Assembly (NCBI RefSeq): GCF_018129985.1
Contig: NZ_JAFCKT010000002.1
Span: 496,001 to 560,000 of the forward strand
DNA: 64,000 bases
Direction: 5' to 3'
Origin: Bradyrhizobium sp. SZCCT0148
GTDB taxonomy: Bacteria > Pseudomonadota > Alphaproteobacteria > Rhizobiales > Xanthobacteraceae
Shown: piece by piece, positions 1-9,088 of the stretch
Layout: every line of letters starts with the position of its first letter
Position numbering within the stretch: the first letter of the stretch is position 1
Translations under genes and position numbers: made by a program
The notes under the pieces: generated by a model
What the model saw: the letters and a program-made list of their open reading frames with translations, nothing else
Databases searched by the model: none
Told to the model about the DNA's origin: nothing

Positions 1-1
1 T

Positions 2-871
2 CAGCAGCTTGGTGCCGAAGCCGGGATCCGACACCTTGTCCACGCTTGGCCCCTCGGTTTCGTCCCAAGTGACAGTCAGGCGGTCGTCGTCGCTCACGGT
101 CCATGACACCTGCAGCAGACCGCGCGGCGAGGAAAACGCGCCGTACTTGCCCGCATTGGTGGCCAGTTCGTGAAACATCAATGACAGCGTGACCGCGAGC
201 TTCGGCGGCAGGAACAGCCGATCGCCGTTCAGGGTGAAACGGACATGGCCGTAGGGGCCGAGCTCCGAGATCAGGAGGTCGCGAATGTCACAGCCGGCCT
301 TGTCGATCCGCGAGATCAGATCGTCGGTCGCGGCCAGCGAGCGCAGACGTGGATCGACCCGAGCCCAGACCAGCGGCTCGTCATGCAGCACTTGATGCAG
401 CACGGCATGGGCCGTGGAGAGCTTGTTCTTAAGCCGGTGCTGGAGCTCGTCGACCAGCAGCTTGCGATAATCCTCTTCCTCGATCAGGCGCTTGGAGATC
501 CGGCGCTGCTCCGCCAGCATGGTGCGATAGTGCTCGACGCCCCAGATCGTGAGCGCACAGACCGCCCAATAGAGTGCCAGCAGGGCAAACCGCGCGCGAT
601 CGGCAAAGGCATCGCCGAAATTCACGACGACGCCAAGCATGCCGCCGACCAGCGCGGTCACGACCCCGATTCGGAAGCCTCCGAACGCGGTGGCAAAGAA
701 AACGGCCGGAAAATAAGGGGTGAAGTAGACGTCGGGCCGCACATGCGCCAACGCCCAGCGCGTCAGCGTTGCAACCAGCAGGCAAGCCGCGGCAAACGCA
801 ATGCTCAGACCGAGCGAAGGCGGCGCCGTACCCTGCCAGCCCCTGCGGAATTCCTCGATCAACTTCCCCAT
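2..871 (-). CDS. HWE-type sensor histidine kinase (3' end cut by window)
   Basis: Partial gene; the reading frame is open from an ATG at 871 to the left edge, so about 290 residues are visible and the C-terminus is missing. The N-terminus has several hydrophobic segments (about residues 20-110) resembling a DUF4118/KdpD-like membrane sensor, including PYFPAVFFATAFGGFR. A linker then leads to the phosphoacceptor motif ELQHRLKNKLST, typical of HWE/HisKA_2 kinases, and to the start of the ATPase domain (MFHELATNAGKYGAF, an N-box). It is inferred to autophosphorylate on the histidine of LQHR and pass phosphate to an unseen response regulator. The signal is unknown. The Shine-Dalgarno sequence before the ATG is weak, so the start is moderately certain. 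Confidence 0.85.
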   Translation of the reverse strand, partial: MGKLIEEFRRGWQGTAPPSLGLSIAFAAACLLVATLTRWALAHVRPDVYFTPYFPAVFFATAFGGFRIGVVTALVGGMLGVVVNFGDAFADRARFALLALYWAVCALTIWGVEHYRTMLAEQRRISKRLIEEEDYRKLLVDELQHRLKNKLSTAHAVLHQVLHDEPLVWARVDPRLRSLAATDDLISRIDKAGCDIRDLLISELGPYGHVRFTLNGDRLFLPPKLAVTLSLMFHELATNAGKYGAFSSPRGLLQVSWTVSDDDRLTVTWDETEGPSVDKVSDPGFGTKLL

Positions 872-1050
872 GCGCAGCCCAGTTGCGATATGCGTTCGAA
901 AATCGAGCGGCCTGTGAAGATGTTACGCATCCTGCCCGCACAAGCATAGCTTGCCTTGTCGGAGACAGGCAGGGATAGTGGCGCCCGCCGCGATGGCAGC
1001 GGCCGATTTTCGCCAATTGGCATCAAATCGTTCGAAAACAGGAACATTCC

Positions 1051-1890
1051 ATGGGCAGGCTGGACGGCAAGGTTGCAGTGATCACGGGCGCCACGAGCGG
1101 GATCGGGTTGCGTACTGCGGAAGTCTTCGTTGCCGAAGGTGCCAAAATTGTGATCGCGGGGCGGCGTCTACCGGAGGGCGAGGCGCTGGCCAGCCGGCTC
1201 GGCGCCAACTGCGTCTTCCGACAGACTGACGTGACGGTCGAAGCGCAGATGCAGGCGCTGATCGCGCTTGCCGTGGACAGGTTCGGCCGGATCGACTGTC
1301 TGTTCAACAATGCCGGCGGCCCGGCGCAGACCGGCGGCATCGAAGGTCTCGAGGTCGATCGCTTCGACGCGGCGATGGCGACGCTGGTGCGCAGCGTCAT
1401 GCTCGGCATGAAGCACGCCGCGCCCGTCATGAAGAAGCAGGGGGCGGGCAGCATCATCAACAACGGCAGCATCGCCGGACGCCTCGCCGGCTATTCGTCG
1501 TCGCTTGTGTACGGGGCGGCCAAGGCGGCTGTAATCCATCTGACAAAATGCGTCGCGATGGAGCTTGGTGAATCCAACGTGCGCGTCAACTCGATCTCGC
1601 CCGGTGCGATCGCGACGGGGATCTTCGGCAAGGCACTCGGGCTTTCGACCGATGCGGCCGAACAGACACCCGCCATGTTGCGCGACGTCTACAAGAACGC
1701 CCAGCCGATTCCGCGCGCCGGCCTGCCCGACGATATCGCCTACGCTGCGGTGTTCCTGGCAAGCGACGAGTCCAGCTTCGTCAACGGACATGATTTCGTC
1801 GTCGACGGCGCCGTCACCGGTGGCCGCAACTGGACCCAGCAGCAGCAGGGGCTGTCGGCGCTGCGGAAGGCTTTCGACGGAGGCGCGTAA
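1051..1890 (+). CDS. SDR-family NAD(P)-dependent oxidoreductase
   Basis: 279 residues, normal for a classical short-chain dehydrogenase/reductase. Visible motifs are the nucleotide-binding TGATSGIG near residue 13, the NNAG motif near residue 90, an active-site serine in NNGSIAG and the catalytic YGAAK (YxxxK) near residue 153. The C-terminal VDGAVTGGRNW is common in SDRs annotated as glucose or xanthoxin dehydrogenase-like, but the substrate cannot be read from sequence. It is a soluble cytosolic enzyme. It is divergent from the upstream sensor kinase and is followed by a palindromic intergenic repeat. It appears to be monocistronic. Confidence 0.93.
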   Translation: MGRLDGKVAVITGATSGIGLRTAEVFVAEGAKIVIAGRRLPEGEALASRLGANCVFRQTDVTVEAQMQALIALAVDRFGRIDCLFNNAGGPAQTGGIEGLEVDRFDAAMATLVRSVMLGMKHAAPVMKKQGAGSIINNGSIAGRLAGYSSSLVYGAAKAAVIHLTKCVAMELGESNVRVNSISPGAIATGIFGKALGLSTDAAEQTPAMLRDVYKNAQPIPRAGLPDDIAYAAVFLASDESSFVNGHDFVVDGAVTGGRNWTQQQQGLSALRKAFDGGA

Positions 1891-1900
1891 CGGATAGGTG

Positions 1901-1958
1901 TCGTGCCCCGGACGCGGTGCGGCGCGACCTGCCGCACCGCAGAGCCGGGGCCCATCTC
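1901..1958. repeat. Palindromic intergenic repeat, class A
   Basis: Imperfect hairpin with arms CCCCGGACGCGGTGC and a matching GCACCGC...CCGGGG arm, lying just after the SDR stop. Related copies sit at 11504-11650 and, inverted, at 43485-43560. It resembles the dispersed palindromes of Bradyrhizobium intergenic regions and may also act as a transcription terminator between the convergent SDR and P450 genes. Confidence 0.7.
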
Positions 1959-2023
1959 TTCAAAATAAACGCGCTTACGCATCTGGCTCCCGGCTCAAGC
2001 TTCGTGCGTCCGTGACACGAGAG

Positions 2024-3400
2024 TTAAACCGCCTTCACCCGCACCCTCAGGCCGTCCCGCGGCTTAGGGATCGGCCACATCTGCCAGTCCGGCTTGTAGC
2101 CCTCTTCCAGCGACACCTCGATGTTCTGCAGGAAGTGCCGCGCGAAGCATTTCGCCTGCATGTAGGCAAAGTGCAGGCCGAGGCACATATGCGCGCCGCC
2201 GCCGAACGGGACCCAGGCGAAGCGGTGGCGGTTGCGCTGCGCCTCCTCGGTGAAGCGCAAGGGATCGAAGCGATCCGGCTCCGGCCAGATGTCCTTCATG
2301 TGATGGGTATAGAGCGGATTGACGCCGACCGCGGTGCCGGCGGGAATCGTATAGCCCTTGAAGCTGAAATCGCGCATCGCGCGGCGTGGCATCGAAGGCA
2401 CCGGCGGCTTGATTCGCAGCGCTTCCTTGAACGCCATTTCGGACAGCGGCATCTTTTCGAGATCGTCGAAGCTGCTCGGCGCATCGGCCGCGAGCCCGAG
2501 CGCGAGAACTTCCGCGCGCAGCCTGTCCTGCCAGTCCGGATTGGCGGCGAGCTCGCCAACGAACGACGTCAGCGACGAGGTCAGCGTGTCGTGCGCCGCC
2601 ATCATCAGAAAGCTCATGTGGTCGATGATGTCCTGCTCGGACAGCAGCGCGCCGTCCTCATGGGTGGCGCGGCAGAGCTGCGAGAACAGATCGTCGCCGC
2701 CCTGATTGCCACGTCGCAGCGGGATCTGCTCGCGGAAATAGGCGACGATGCGTTTGCGCCCTCTGACGCCGGCCGCCATCTGGGTGCCGGGCAGGGGTCG
2801 GCGGATCGGCGCGACGGCGGCGGCGACCATGTCGACGAAGGCGCGGTTGATCTCGTCGACCTCCGGCCCGATGTCCGCGCCGAGGAAGGACGCCGCCGCG
2901 AGATCCAGCGTGAGCTGCTTCATCGCCGGATAAAGCTGCATCTCGCCGGGCTTGGCCTTCCACTGCGAGACCCGCGCAGAGATGCCGCGGTCGAGATCGG
3001 CCAGATAGGATTTCATCGGCCCCGACTTGAACGCGACCGACAGCGCCTTGCGGTGCAGCCGATGCTCGTCGAAATCGAGCAGCATCAATCCGCGCGGAAA
3101 CAACAGGCCGAGCACCTTGTTCCAGCCGTGGGTCGAGGAGAACAGTTTTTGCTGGTCGAACATCACGAGCTCGTTGGCCTCGGGACCGAGCAGCACGACA
3201 TTGGTCTCGCCGAACACATGGGTGCGGTAGACCGGGCCGTACTTGGCGCCGTTCGCCTCGATATGGCCCTTGGGATCGGCCAGCACCTGAAAGGTCTTGC
3301 CGATGATCGGCCAGCCCTCGTCGCCGGGGATGTGCGTCAGGGCGTTGCGTTTGGGCGCGGTGTAGTCGGGCGCCGGTGCGGCCACATTCTGCATCGACAT
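2024..3400 (-). CDS. Cytochrome P450
   Basis: 458 residues, full length for a bacterial P450. It has a proline-rich N-terminal hinge (IPGDEGWPIIG), an I-helix oxygen-activation motif AAHDTLTS near residue 260, the K-helix ExxR in KEALRIKPP, and the heme-binding loop PFGGGAHMCLG with its cysteine ligand near residue 405. No membrane anchor is visible, so it should be a soluble monooxygenase needing a ferredoxin or flavodoxin partner, and none is encoded nearby. I chose the ATG at 3400 over an upstream start at 3433 because GGAG lies 8 bases before it. It lies 159 bases downstream of, and on the same strand as, a luciferase-like monooxygenase, suggesting a shared oxidative pathway. The substrate is unknown; the proline hinge is reminiscent of CYP51/CYP26/CYP120-type enzymes. 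Confidence 0.93.
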   Translation of the reverse strand: MSMQNVAAPAPDYTAPKRNALTHIPGDEGWPIIGKTFQVLADPKGHIEANGAKYGPVYRTHVFGETNVVLLGPEANELVMFDQQKLFSSTHGWNKVLGLLFPRGLMLLDFDEHRLHRKALSVAFKSGPMKSYLADLDRGISARVSQWKAKPGEMQLYPAMKQLTLDLAAASFLGADIGPEVDEINRAFVDMVAAAVAPIRRPLPGTQMAAGVRGRKRIVAYFREQIPLRRGNQGGDDLFSQLCRATHEDGALLSEQDIIDHMSFLMMAAHDTLTSSLTSFVGELAANPDWQDRLRAEVLALGLAADAPSSFDDLEKMPLSEMAFKEALRIKPPVPSMPRRAMRDFSFKGYTIPAGTAVGVNPLYTHHMKDIWPEPDRFDPLRFTEEAQRNRHRFAWVPFGGGAHMCLGLHFAYMQAKCFARHFLQNIEVSLEEGYKPDWQMWPIPKPRDGLRVRVKAV

Positions 3401-3559
3401 GACGATCACTCCGGTTGGCAGGCTCCGCAACATAGCACGATCGGCGCGCGATGAGCTGCGGTCGTCTTGAGCACAAAATCGTCACACCCCACCACCGTCG
3501 TCTCGGGCTGGTGCGCAATCGCGCGGGGCGCCGGGACGACGAGGAGAGAAGGCTCAGGC

Positions 3560-4795
3560 CTAGCGCTTCGCCGCTTCCTTCTGCAGATCCGGCGCATTGA
3601 CGGCGGGGATGGCGACGCGGCCGGGGCCGGTCACCTTCAGCGCTTCGGCGGCCTTTTCGTTCTCCATGATCTTGGCCATCACGGCCTGGCCCGCACGCTC
3701 GAAGATGGCGCGGTTCTCGATCACGAATTTTTGCGACCGGCGCAGGCCGTCGATATAGCCGTTGATCTCCGGCACGACATAGCGCGCCACCATGTCCCAG
3801 CTCCGCCGCGTGTTTTCCGGATTGGCCCAGTCGTGCACGAAGCCGATGATGGCGCCGACGCCGCCGGAAACCTGCATCACGTTCTTGATGGTTTTGACGA
3901 GGTCGTCGGGCGTGCCGATGGTGGACGCCGCACCCTCGACGAAGGCGGTCTTGTCCACGGCCTCGTCCGGCGAGGAGAACGCGGTCAGGCCCGGCCGCTG
4001 CAGCGTGCCGACATTATATTCGTTGTGCCAGCGCATCAGCCCGGCGCCGGCCTCCTTGCGCGCCTGCTCGCGGGTCTCGGCGATGTGGAAGGTCAGCAGC
4101 ACGCGCCAGTTGGCGCGTTCGACCTTCGTGCCGTGCTTCTTCGCGGCGTCCTCGGCGAATTGCCACTGCTGCTGCAGCGACATCAGCCCCTGCGTGGTCA
4201 TCGATCCCAGCGAGATGATGCCGCAGCCGTATTTGCCGGCGAGCGTCATGCCGGAGGGCGAGATCTGCGAGGCCACCACGAACGGCATCTCCTCCTGCAG
4301 CGGCAGGATCTGCAGCGCGGCGTCGTTCATGGTGAACCAGTCGCTCTTCGCCGTGACGCGCTCGCCGTTGAACAGCCGGCGGATGATGCCGATCGCCTCG
4401 TCCTGGCGGTCGCGCTGCGTCATCGGATCGATGCCGAGCGTGTGCGCGTCGGAGGCAAGCGCGCCCGGACCTGAGCCGAAGATGGCGCGGCCGCCGGTCA
4501 TGTGGTCGAGCTGCACTATGCGCTGGGCGACGTTGTAGGGATGATGATAGGGCAGCGACACCACGCCGGTGCCGAGCTTGATCCGCTTGGTGCGCTCGCC
4601 GGCCGCAGCCAGGAACATCTCGGGCGAGGCGATCATCTCCCAGCCGGATGAATGGTGCTCGCCGCACCAGAACTCGTCATAGCCGAGCGCGTCGAGCTGC
4701 TCGACCAGGTCGAGATCGCGCCGGAACTGGAGCATCGGATGCTCCCCGATCGGGTGATGCGGGGCAAGGAAGGCTCCGAACTTCAGGCGCGCCAT
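3560..4795 (-). CDS. LLM-class flavin-dependent oxidoreductase (luciferase-like monooxygenase)
   Basis: 411 residues, a bacterial luciferase-like TIM-barrel protein. Family features are the N-terminal KFGAFLAPHHP, GYDEFWCGEHH near residue 40, the flavin-site region RIKLGTGVVSLPYHHP and GRAIFGSGPGAL. It should use FMNH2 (or F420) to oxygenate or oxidise a small organic substrate. The closest-looking named relatives are limonene/alkane-type monooxygenases, but this is inference. The ATG at 4795 is preceded by GGAGAG at good spacing. It is upstream of the P450 on the same strand with 159 bases between. A flavin reductase partner is not visible. Confidence 0.9.
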   Translation of the reverse strand: MARLKFGAFLAPHHPIGEHPMLQFRRDLDLVEQLDALGYDEFWCGEHHSSGWEMIASPEMFLAAAGERTKRIKLGTGVVSLPYHHPYNVAQRIVQLDHMTGGRAIFGSGPGALASDAHTLGIDPMTQRDRQDEAIGIIRRLFNGERVTAKSDWFTMNDAALQILPLQEEMPFVVASQISPSGMTLAGKYGCGIISLGSMTTQGLMSLQQQWQFAEDAAKKHGTKVERANWRVLLTFHIAETREQARKEAGAGLMRWHNEYNVGTLQRPGLTAFSSPDEAVDKTAFVEGAASTIGTPDDLVKTIKNVMQVSGGVGAIIGFVHDWANPENTRRSWDMVARYVVPEINGYIDGLRRSQKFVIENRAIFERAGQAVMAKIMENEKAAEALKVTGPGRVAIPAVNAPDLQKEAAKR

Positions 4796-5282
4796 GGCGT
4801 TCTCTCCGGCTTTGATTTTCTGTTTGTTGAGGCGGTGAGGCTACGTGCCGGAGCATGCGAACGCAATCGCCCGGTGTCCCGTGTTGCGGAATGCAGGCAT
4901 GCGGATGTCTTTTCCCTCCTCTCCCCCAAGCGGAGCGAGGGGCAGATCGCCGCGACAGCGTCATTCCGTTTCCCACATCCGGCCGTCGCATTCATGAAGC
5001 CGTCGCATCCAGTGTCCGTCACGATCGAATCTCTGCAATCTGCGCGCGCAGGCCTTGTCGTCTCCCCGTGCTGTTTGCGGCGTTGGACAGGATCTGGATC
5101 GCATCCGGCGAGAATGTGCCGCGCATCTGCACGAAGTTGAGGCAGCGTGGTTAATGCATGCAAATTCCGCAGGTTTTCGTGGGATTCCATGATGACCGAC
5201 AGCACACGGTCTTTTTATTTTGCACTGCAGCAACTATTTGATTGAGGTGACGTTGAATGGGTCACCCCACTTGGAGCTGCCG
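4796..5282. other. Intergenic region without a supported gene
   Basis: About 490 bases between divergent genes. Open frames exist on the minus strand but have no recognisable domain, poor start context and overlap the neighbouring gene, so I do not call them. A fragment near 4918-4943 (CTCTCCCCCAAGCGGAG) looks like a remnant of the class E repeat. The promoters of both divergent genes should lie here. A weak dyad, TTGC-N6-GCAA at 5220-5233, precedes the esterase. Confidence 0.5.
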
Positions 5283-6470
5283 GTGTCATCAGCCAAAAAT
5301 CTCGAACTGTTGCGGCAGCTGCCCAAGCTGGATGGGTTTCGCCTGCGCGAATTCGGCCTTAGCGCCGGCGCATCGAGCGCGCTGGAGGAGGTCACGGGCT
5401 TCGGCTCCAATCCCGGTCAGCTGCGGATGTACAGCTTTGTGCCGGCGCAGTTGCAGCAACCGCGCGCGCTCGTTGTGGTCTTGCACGGCTGCGGCCAGAC
5501 TGCGGCCGCTTACGATCTCGGCGCGGGATGGTCGACGCTGGCAAATCATTACGGATTCGCCCTGGTGATGCCGGAACAGCAGCGCGCCAACAATGCCAAT
5601 ACCTGCTTCAACTGGTTCAACACCGAAGACATCACGCGCGACAGCGGTGAGGCGCAATCGATCCGCGAGATGATCGCGCACATGGCCAAGACGCACGGCA
5701 TCGACGCGCGGCGGGTCTTCATCACGGGTCTGTCCGCCGGTGGCGGCATGACCTCCGTGATGCTCGCGACCTATCCTGAAGTCTTCGCGGCCGGCGCTGT
5801 TGTCGCGGGCCTGCCTTACGGCATCGCGACCAATCTGCGCGAAGCACTGGACGGCATGTTTCATTCGCCGGATCGGCCGGCGCGGGAACTCGGAGACCTC
5901 GTACGACAGGCGTCGAACCACCGTGGGCCCTGGCCGAAAATCTCGGTTTGGCATGGCAGCGCCGACCGCACCGTCAACCCCGGCAATGCCAACGCGATCG
6001 TCAAGCAGTGGCTGGATCTGCACGGTCTGCCAAGCGCGCCGATGGCCGAAACGATCGTCGACGGCTACCCGCGCCAGACCTGGTGGGACAAGGACGGCGA
6101 AACCGTCGTCGAATCCTTCGCCATCACCGGCATGTCGCACGGCACGCCGCTTGGCATTGCCGACAACGATCAGCGTTATGGCGTCGAAGGTGCCTTCCTG
6201 ATTGAAGCCGGGATTTCGTCGTCCTACCACATCGCCAAGTTCTTCGGCCTGACCAACTGGATTCCAAACCTTGCCACGAAGAAAGTGGCAGCAAAGTCTG
6301 CTCCAGCGCCGAAGACGGTGACAGCACTGTCACCAGCGCCGCATCTCGCCAGGTCGATCCGATCAGCTGTCGCCGATCAACCGGGCAAGCCGACCACCGA
6401 GAAGAGCCGCAGCCTCGATATCAGTGCGGTCATCACCCGCGCGCTCACCGCCGCCGGATTGATGAAGTAG
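5283..6470 (+). CDS. PHB depolymerase-family esterase (alpha/beta hydrolase)
   Basis: About 395 residues. It belongs to the extracellular PHB depolymerase / feruloyl esterase-like hydrolase group. Motifs are the oxyanion segment VVVLHGCGQTA near residue 70, the nucleophile elbow GLSAGG near residue 150, an acidic residue in HGSADRTV and the histidine in GMSHGTPLG. A low-complexity Ala/Pro/Lys-rich tail of about 70 residues follows the catalytic domain. No clear signal peptide is visible. The GTG at 5283 has GGAG 6 bases upstream (5273-5276). The frame also extends to a TTG at 5220 with no ribosome-binding site, so I prefer 5283. The substrate could be a polyester or an aryl ester. It is convergent with the MBL-fold hydrolase, 12 bases apart. 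Confidence 0.88.
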   Translation: MSSAKNLELLRQLPKLDGFRLREFGLSAGASSALEEVTGFGSNPGQLRMYSFVPAQLQQPRALVVVLHGCGQTAAAYDLGAGWSTLANHYGFALVMPEQQRANNANTCFNWFNTEDITRDSGEAQSIREMIAHMAKTHGIDARRVFITGLSAGGGMTSVMLATYPEVFAAGAVVAGLPYGIATNLREALDGMFHSPDRPARELGDLVRQASNHRGPWPKISVWHGSADRTVNPGNANAIVKQWLDLHGLPSAPMAETIVDGYPRQTWWDKDGETVVESFAITGMSHGTPLGIADNDQRYGVEGAFLIEAGISSSYHIAKFFGLTNWIPNLATKKVAAKSAPAPKTVTALSPAPHLARSIRSAVADQPGKPTTEKSRSLDISAVITRALTAAGLMK

Positions 6471-6482
6471 CGCGCGTCGCGC

Positions 6483-7151
6483 TCACATCTCGCCGGTGAT
6501 GAACGGATTGGTCATCCGCTCCTGGCCGATGCTCGAGCCTGCGCCATGGCCGCAGATGAAGCCGACATCGTCGCCGAGCGGCAGCAGCTTTGTCTTGATC
6601 GAGTTGATCAGCGTGGCGTGACTGCCGCCGGGCAAATCGGTGCGCCCGACCGAGCCGGCGAACAGGACGTCGCCGACATGGGCGAAGCGCAGCTCCTTGT
6701 TGAAGAACACCACGCTGCCCGGCGAGTGGCCGGGGCAGTGGTAGATGTCGAACGTGAGATCGCCGATCGACACGGTGTCGCCCTCGGCGAGCCATCGGTC
6801 GGGCGCAAAGTTGCGCACGCCGGTCATGCCGAAGCGTGCGCCGCTCTCGACCACATTGTCGAGCAGGAACTTGTCCGCTTCATGCGGGCCCTCGATCAGC
6901 ACTTTCAGCGCATCGCGCAAATCGGCCGCGCCGCCGACATGGTCGATATGGCCGTGAGTCAGCCAGATCTTCTCCACGGTGACGCCGGTCTGCTTGATCG
7001 CGTCCAGGATCTTCGGCACGTCGCCGCCGGGATCGATCACCACCGCCTTCTTGCTGGGCTCGTGCCAGATGATGGTGCAGTTCTGCTCGAACAGCGTCAC
7101 GGGGACGATGATCGCGCCGGCTTTGGATTGGGTGTCGTTTTGCTCGGTCAT
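6483..7151 (-). CDS. MBL-fold metallo-hydrolase (glyoxalase II-like)
   Basis: 222 residues. It has a metallo-beta-lactamase-fold hydrolase signature: the dinuclear metal motif THGHIDHVGG (HxHxDH) near residue 59, a further histidine in CPGHSPGSVVF, an aspartate in HVGDVLFAGSVGR and the C-terminal histidine in CGHGAGSSIG. The HG..S.IG.E...NPF ending is typical of the glyoxalase II / YcbL-type subgroup, which hydrolyses thioesters. A role in thioester or glyoxal detoxification is inferred. I chose the internal ATG at 7151 because upstream residues do not resemble the family. The ribosome-binding site is weak. Confidence 0.9.
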   Translation of the reverse strand: MTEQNDTQSKAGAIIVPVTLFEQNCTIIWHEPSKKAVVIDPGGDVPKILDAIKQTGVTVEKIWLTHGHIDHVGGAADLRDALKVLIEGPHEADKFLLDNVVESGARFGMTGVRNFAPDRWLAEGDTVSIGDLTFDIYHCPGHSPGSVVFFNKELRFAHVGDVLFAGSVGRTDLPGGSHATLINSIKTKLLPLGDDVGFICGHGAGSSIGQERMTNPFITGEM

Positions 7152-7312
7152 GGCGCCACAATGCCGATTTTTGCCATGCCGCCAAGCAAAAGATTCGGGC
7201 CGCTTCGTGGGAACGGCCGTCACACGGCCGTCCCAATTGGCCCGCCAGTTGAACCGGGGCGGCGTTGTCGCGTTCTCACGTGCAAGACGCAGATTCCGGG
7301 TGGTCTTTCCGC

Positions 7313-8914
7313 ATGGCTCAAAGCAATACGAACTGGTGGCGCGACGGCATTTTCTACCAGATCTACCCCCGGTCGTTTCAGGACTCGAACGGTGACGGCG
7401 TCGGTGATCTCGCCGGCATCTTGCAGCGGCTGCCTTACGTCAGATCGCTCGGCGTCGACGCGATCTGGCTGTCGCCGATCTTTCCCTCGCCGATGGAAGA
7501 TTTCGGCTACGACATCTCCGACTATACCGGGATCGAGCCGCTGTTCGGCACGATGGCCGATTTCGACGCGCTGATCGCGGCTGCCCACGACAACGGCCTG
7601 AAGCTGATCCTCGACCTCGTGCCGAACCACACCTCGGACCAGCATCCCTGGTTCGTCGAGAGCCGCGCCTCGCGCGACAATCCCAAGCGAGACTGGTACG
7701 TCTGGCGCGATCCGGCACCCGACGGCGGGGTGCCGAACAACTGGCTATCCGAGTTCGGCGGCAGCGCGTGGCAGTTCGACGAGACCACGGGCCAATATTA
7801 TTATCACGCCTTCCTCGCCAAGCAGCCGGACCTGAATTGGCGCAATCCCGACGTCCGTGCCGCGATCTACGACGTGATGCGGTTCTGGCTCGGAAAGGGG
7901 GTCGACGGCTTCCGCGTCGACGTGATCTGGCACCTGATCAAGGATTCCGAATTCCGCGACAACCCGCCGAATCCGCACTACGTCGAGGGCCGGCCGCCGA
8001 ACGAAAGGGTCATGACGCAATACTCCACCGACCAGCCGGAGGTGCATAATGTCATCGCCGAGATGCGCCGCGTCACCGACGAATTCGGAGCTCGTGTGCT
8101 GATCGGCGAGGTCTATCTGCCGCTGCATCGGTTGATGGCCTATTACGGCAACGACCTCACCGGCGCGCAGATGCCGTTCAACTTCGCGCTGCTTTCGACC
8201 TTCTGGAGCGCGCGATCGATCGAAAGGATCATCGAGGATTACGAGAAGGCCCTGCCGCGCGGCGCCTGGCCGAACTGGGTGCTCGGCAATCACGATCGCC
8301 CGCGGGTCGCAAGCCGCGTCGGGCCGGAGCAGGCCCGTATCGCCGCCATGCTGCTACTGACGCTGCGCGGCACGCCGACCCTCTATTACGGCGACGAGAT
8401 CGGCATGCACCAGGTGGCGATCGCGCCGGAGGATGTGCGCGACCCCTTCGAGAAGAACGTGCCCGGCATCGGTGTCGGCCGCGACGGCTGCCGCACGCCG
8501 ATGCAGTGGGACGCGTCCGCATTCGCCGGTTTCTCGGCGGCGCGGCCGTGGCTGCCGTTGCCGGAGCACTATGTGCGCGACAATGTCGTCAATCTCGAAG
8601 CCGACGCGCGCTCGATCCTCAACCTCTACAAGCGTCTGATCGGCTTGCGGAAGAGCAGTCGGCCGCTGGTCGCGGGCGATTATCGTCCGATCACGGCGCA
8701 AGGCGATCTCCTGATCTATCGCCGCGAGGCCGAGGGGCGCGCGGTGATCGTGGCGCTCAATCTCGGCCCCGATCCCGTCGCGGTCACCACGAGCGCGATC
8801 CGTTTCGGCAGCGAGATCCTGCTGTCGACATTCCTGGATCGTGAGGGCGAGCAAATCGAAGGCGTGCTGGATCTGCGCGGCAATGAAGGCGTGATCGTAT
8901 CGCCGCCCGCCTAG
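7313..8914 (+). CDS. GH13 alpha-glucosidase / oligo-1,6-glucosidase-type enzyme
   Basis: 533 residues, the usual size for GH13 alpha-glucosidases. Conserved regions are DLVPNHTS (I), GFRVDVIW with the nucleophile Asp (II), LIGEVYLP with the acid/base Glu (III) and LGNHDRPR (IV), plus the N-terminal WWRDGIFYQIYPRSFQDSNG. It should hydrolyse alpha-glucosidic oligosaccharides in the cytosol (no signal peptide). The frame is open to a TTG at 7265, but the family N-terminus fits the ATG at 7313. It faces a second GH13 gene convergently at 9089-10789, with a palindromic repeat between them. Both may serve trehalose, maltose or glycogen turnover. Confidence 0.93.
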   Translation: MAQSNTNWWRDGIFYQIYPRSFQDSNGDGVGDLAGILQRLPYVRSLGVDAIWLSPIFPSPMEDFGYDISDYTGIEPLFGTMADFDALIAAAHDNGLKLILDLVPNHTSDQHPWFVESRASRDNPKRDWYVWRDPAPDGGVPNNWLSEFGGSAWQFDETTGQYYYHAFLAKQPDLNWRNPDVRAAIYDVMRFWLGKGVDGFRVDVIWHLIKDSEFRDNPPNPHYVEGRPPNERVMTQYSTDQPEVHNVIAEMRRVTDEFGARVLIGEVYLPLHRLMAYYGNDLTGAQMPFNFALLSTFWSARSIERIIEDYEKALPRGAWPNWVLGNHDRPRVASRVGPEQARIAAMLLLTLRGTPTLYYGDEIGMHQVAIAPEDVRDPFEKNVPGIGVGRDGCRTPMQWDASAFAGFSAARPWLPLPEHYVRDNVVNLEADARSILNLYKRLIGLRKSSRPLVAGDYRPITAQGDLLIYRREAEGRAVIVALNLGPDPVAVTTSAIRFGSEILLSTFLDREGEQIEGVLDLRGNEGVIVSPPA

Positions 8915-8968
8915 CTGTCATCCAGGACAGTCGCAGCGTGACGGCAAAAGGGGCCATTGATATCTCCT

Positions 8969-9050
8969 CGTCATTGCGAGGAGCTCTTGCGACGAAGCAA
9001 TCCAGAATTCTCAACGAAAGAGTCTGGATTGCTTCGCTGCGCTCGCAATG
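8969..9050. repeat. Palindromic intergenic repeat, class B
   Basis: Inverted repeat with inner arms GCAATCCAGA (8997-9006) and TCTGGATTGC (9023-9032) and an outer CGTCATTGCGAG matched by GCTCGCAATG. A close relative lies at 54147-54231 and a fragment at about 51549-51572. It sits between convergent GH13 genes and could form a bidirectional terminator. Confidence 0.8.
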
Positions 9051-9088
9051 CGTCGCCGCAGCGGGGGAGCAAGTGAAGGCCTTCCACC

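Noticed and set aside
245..949. Long plus-strand open frame opposite the histidine kinase
   Set aside because: Antisense to a gene with clear kinase motifs; Arg/Gln-rich shadow protein with no domain.
4783..5205. Minus-strand 140-residue frame before the LLM gene
   Set aside because: Overlaps the LLM start, has no domain and poor start context; composition looks non-coding.
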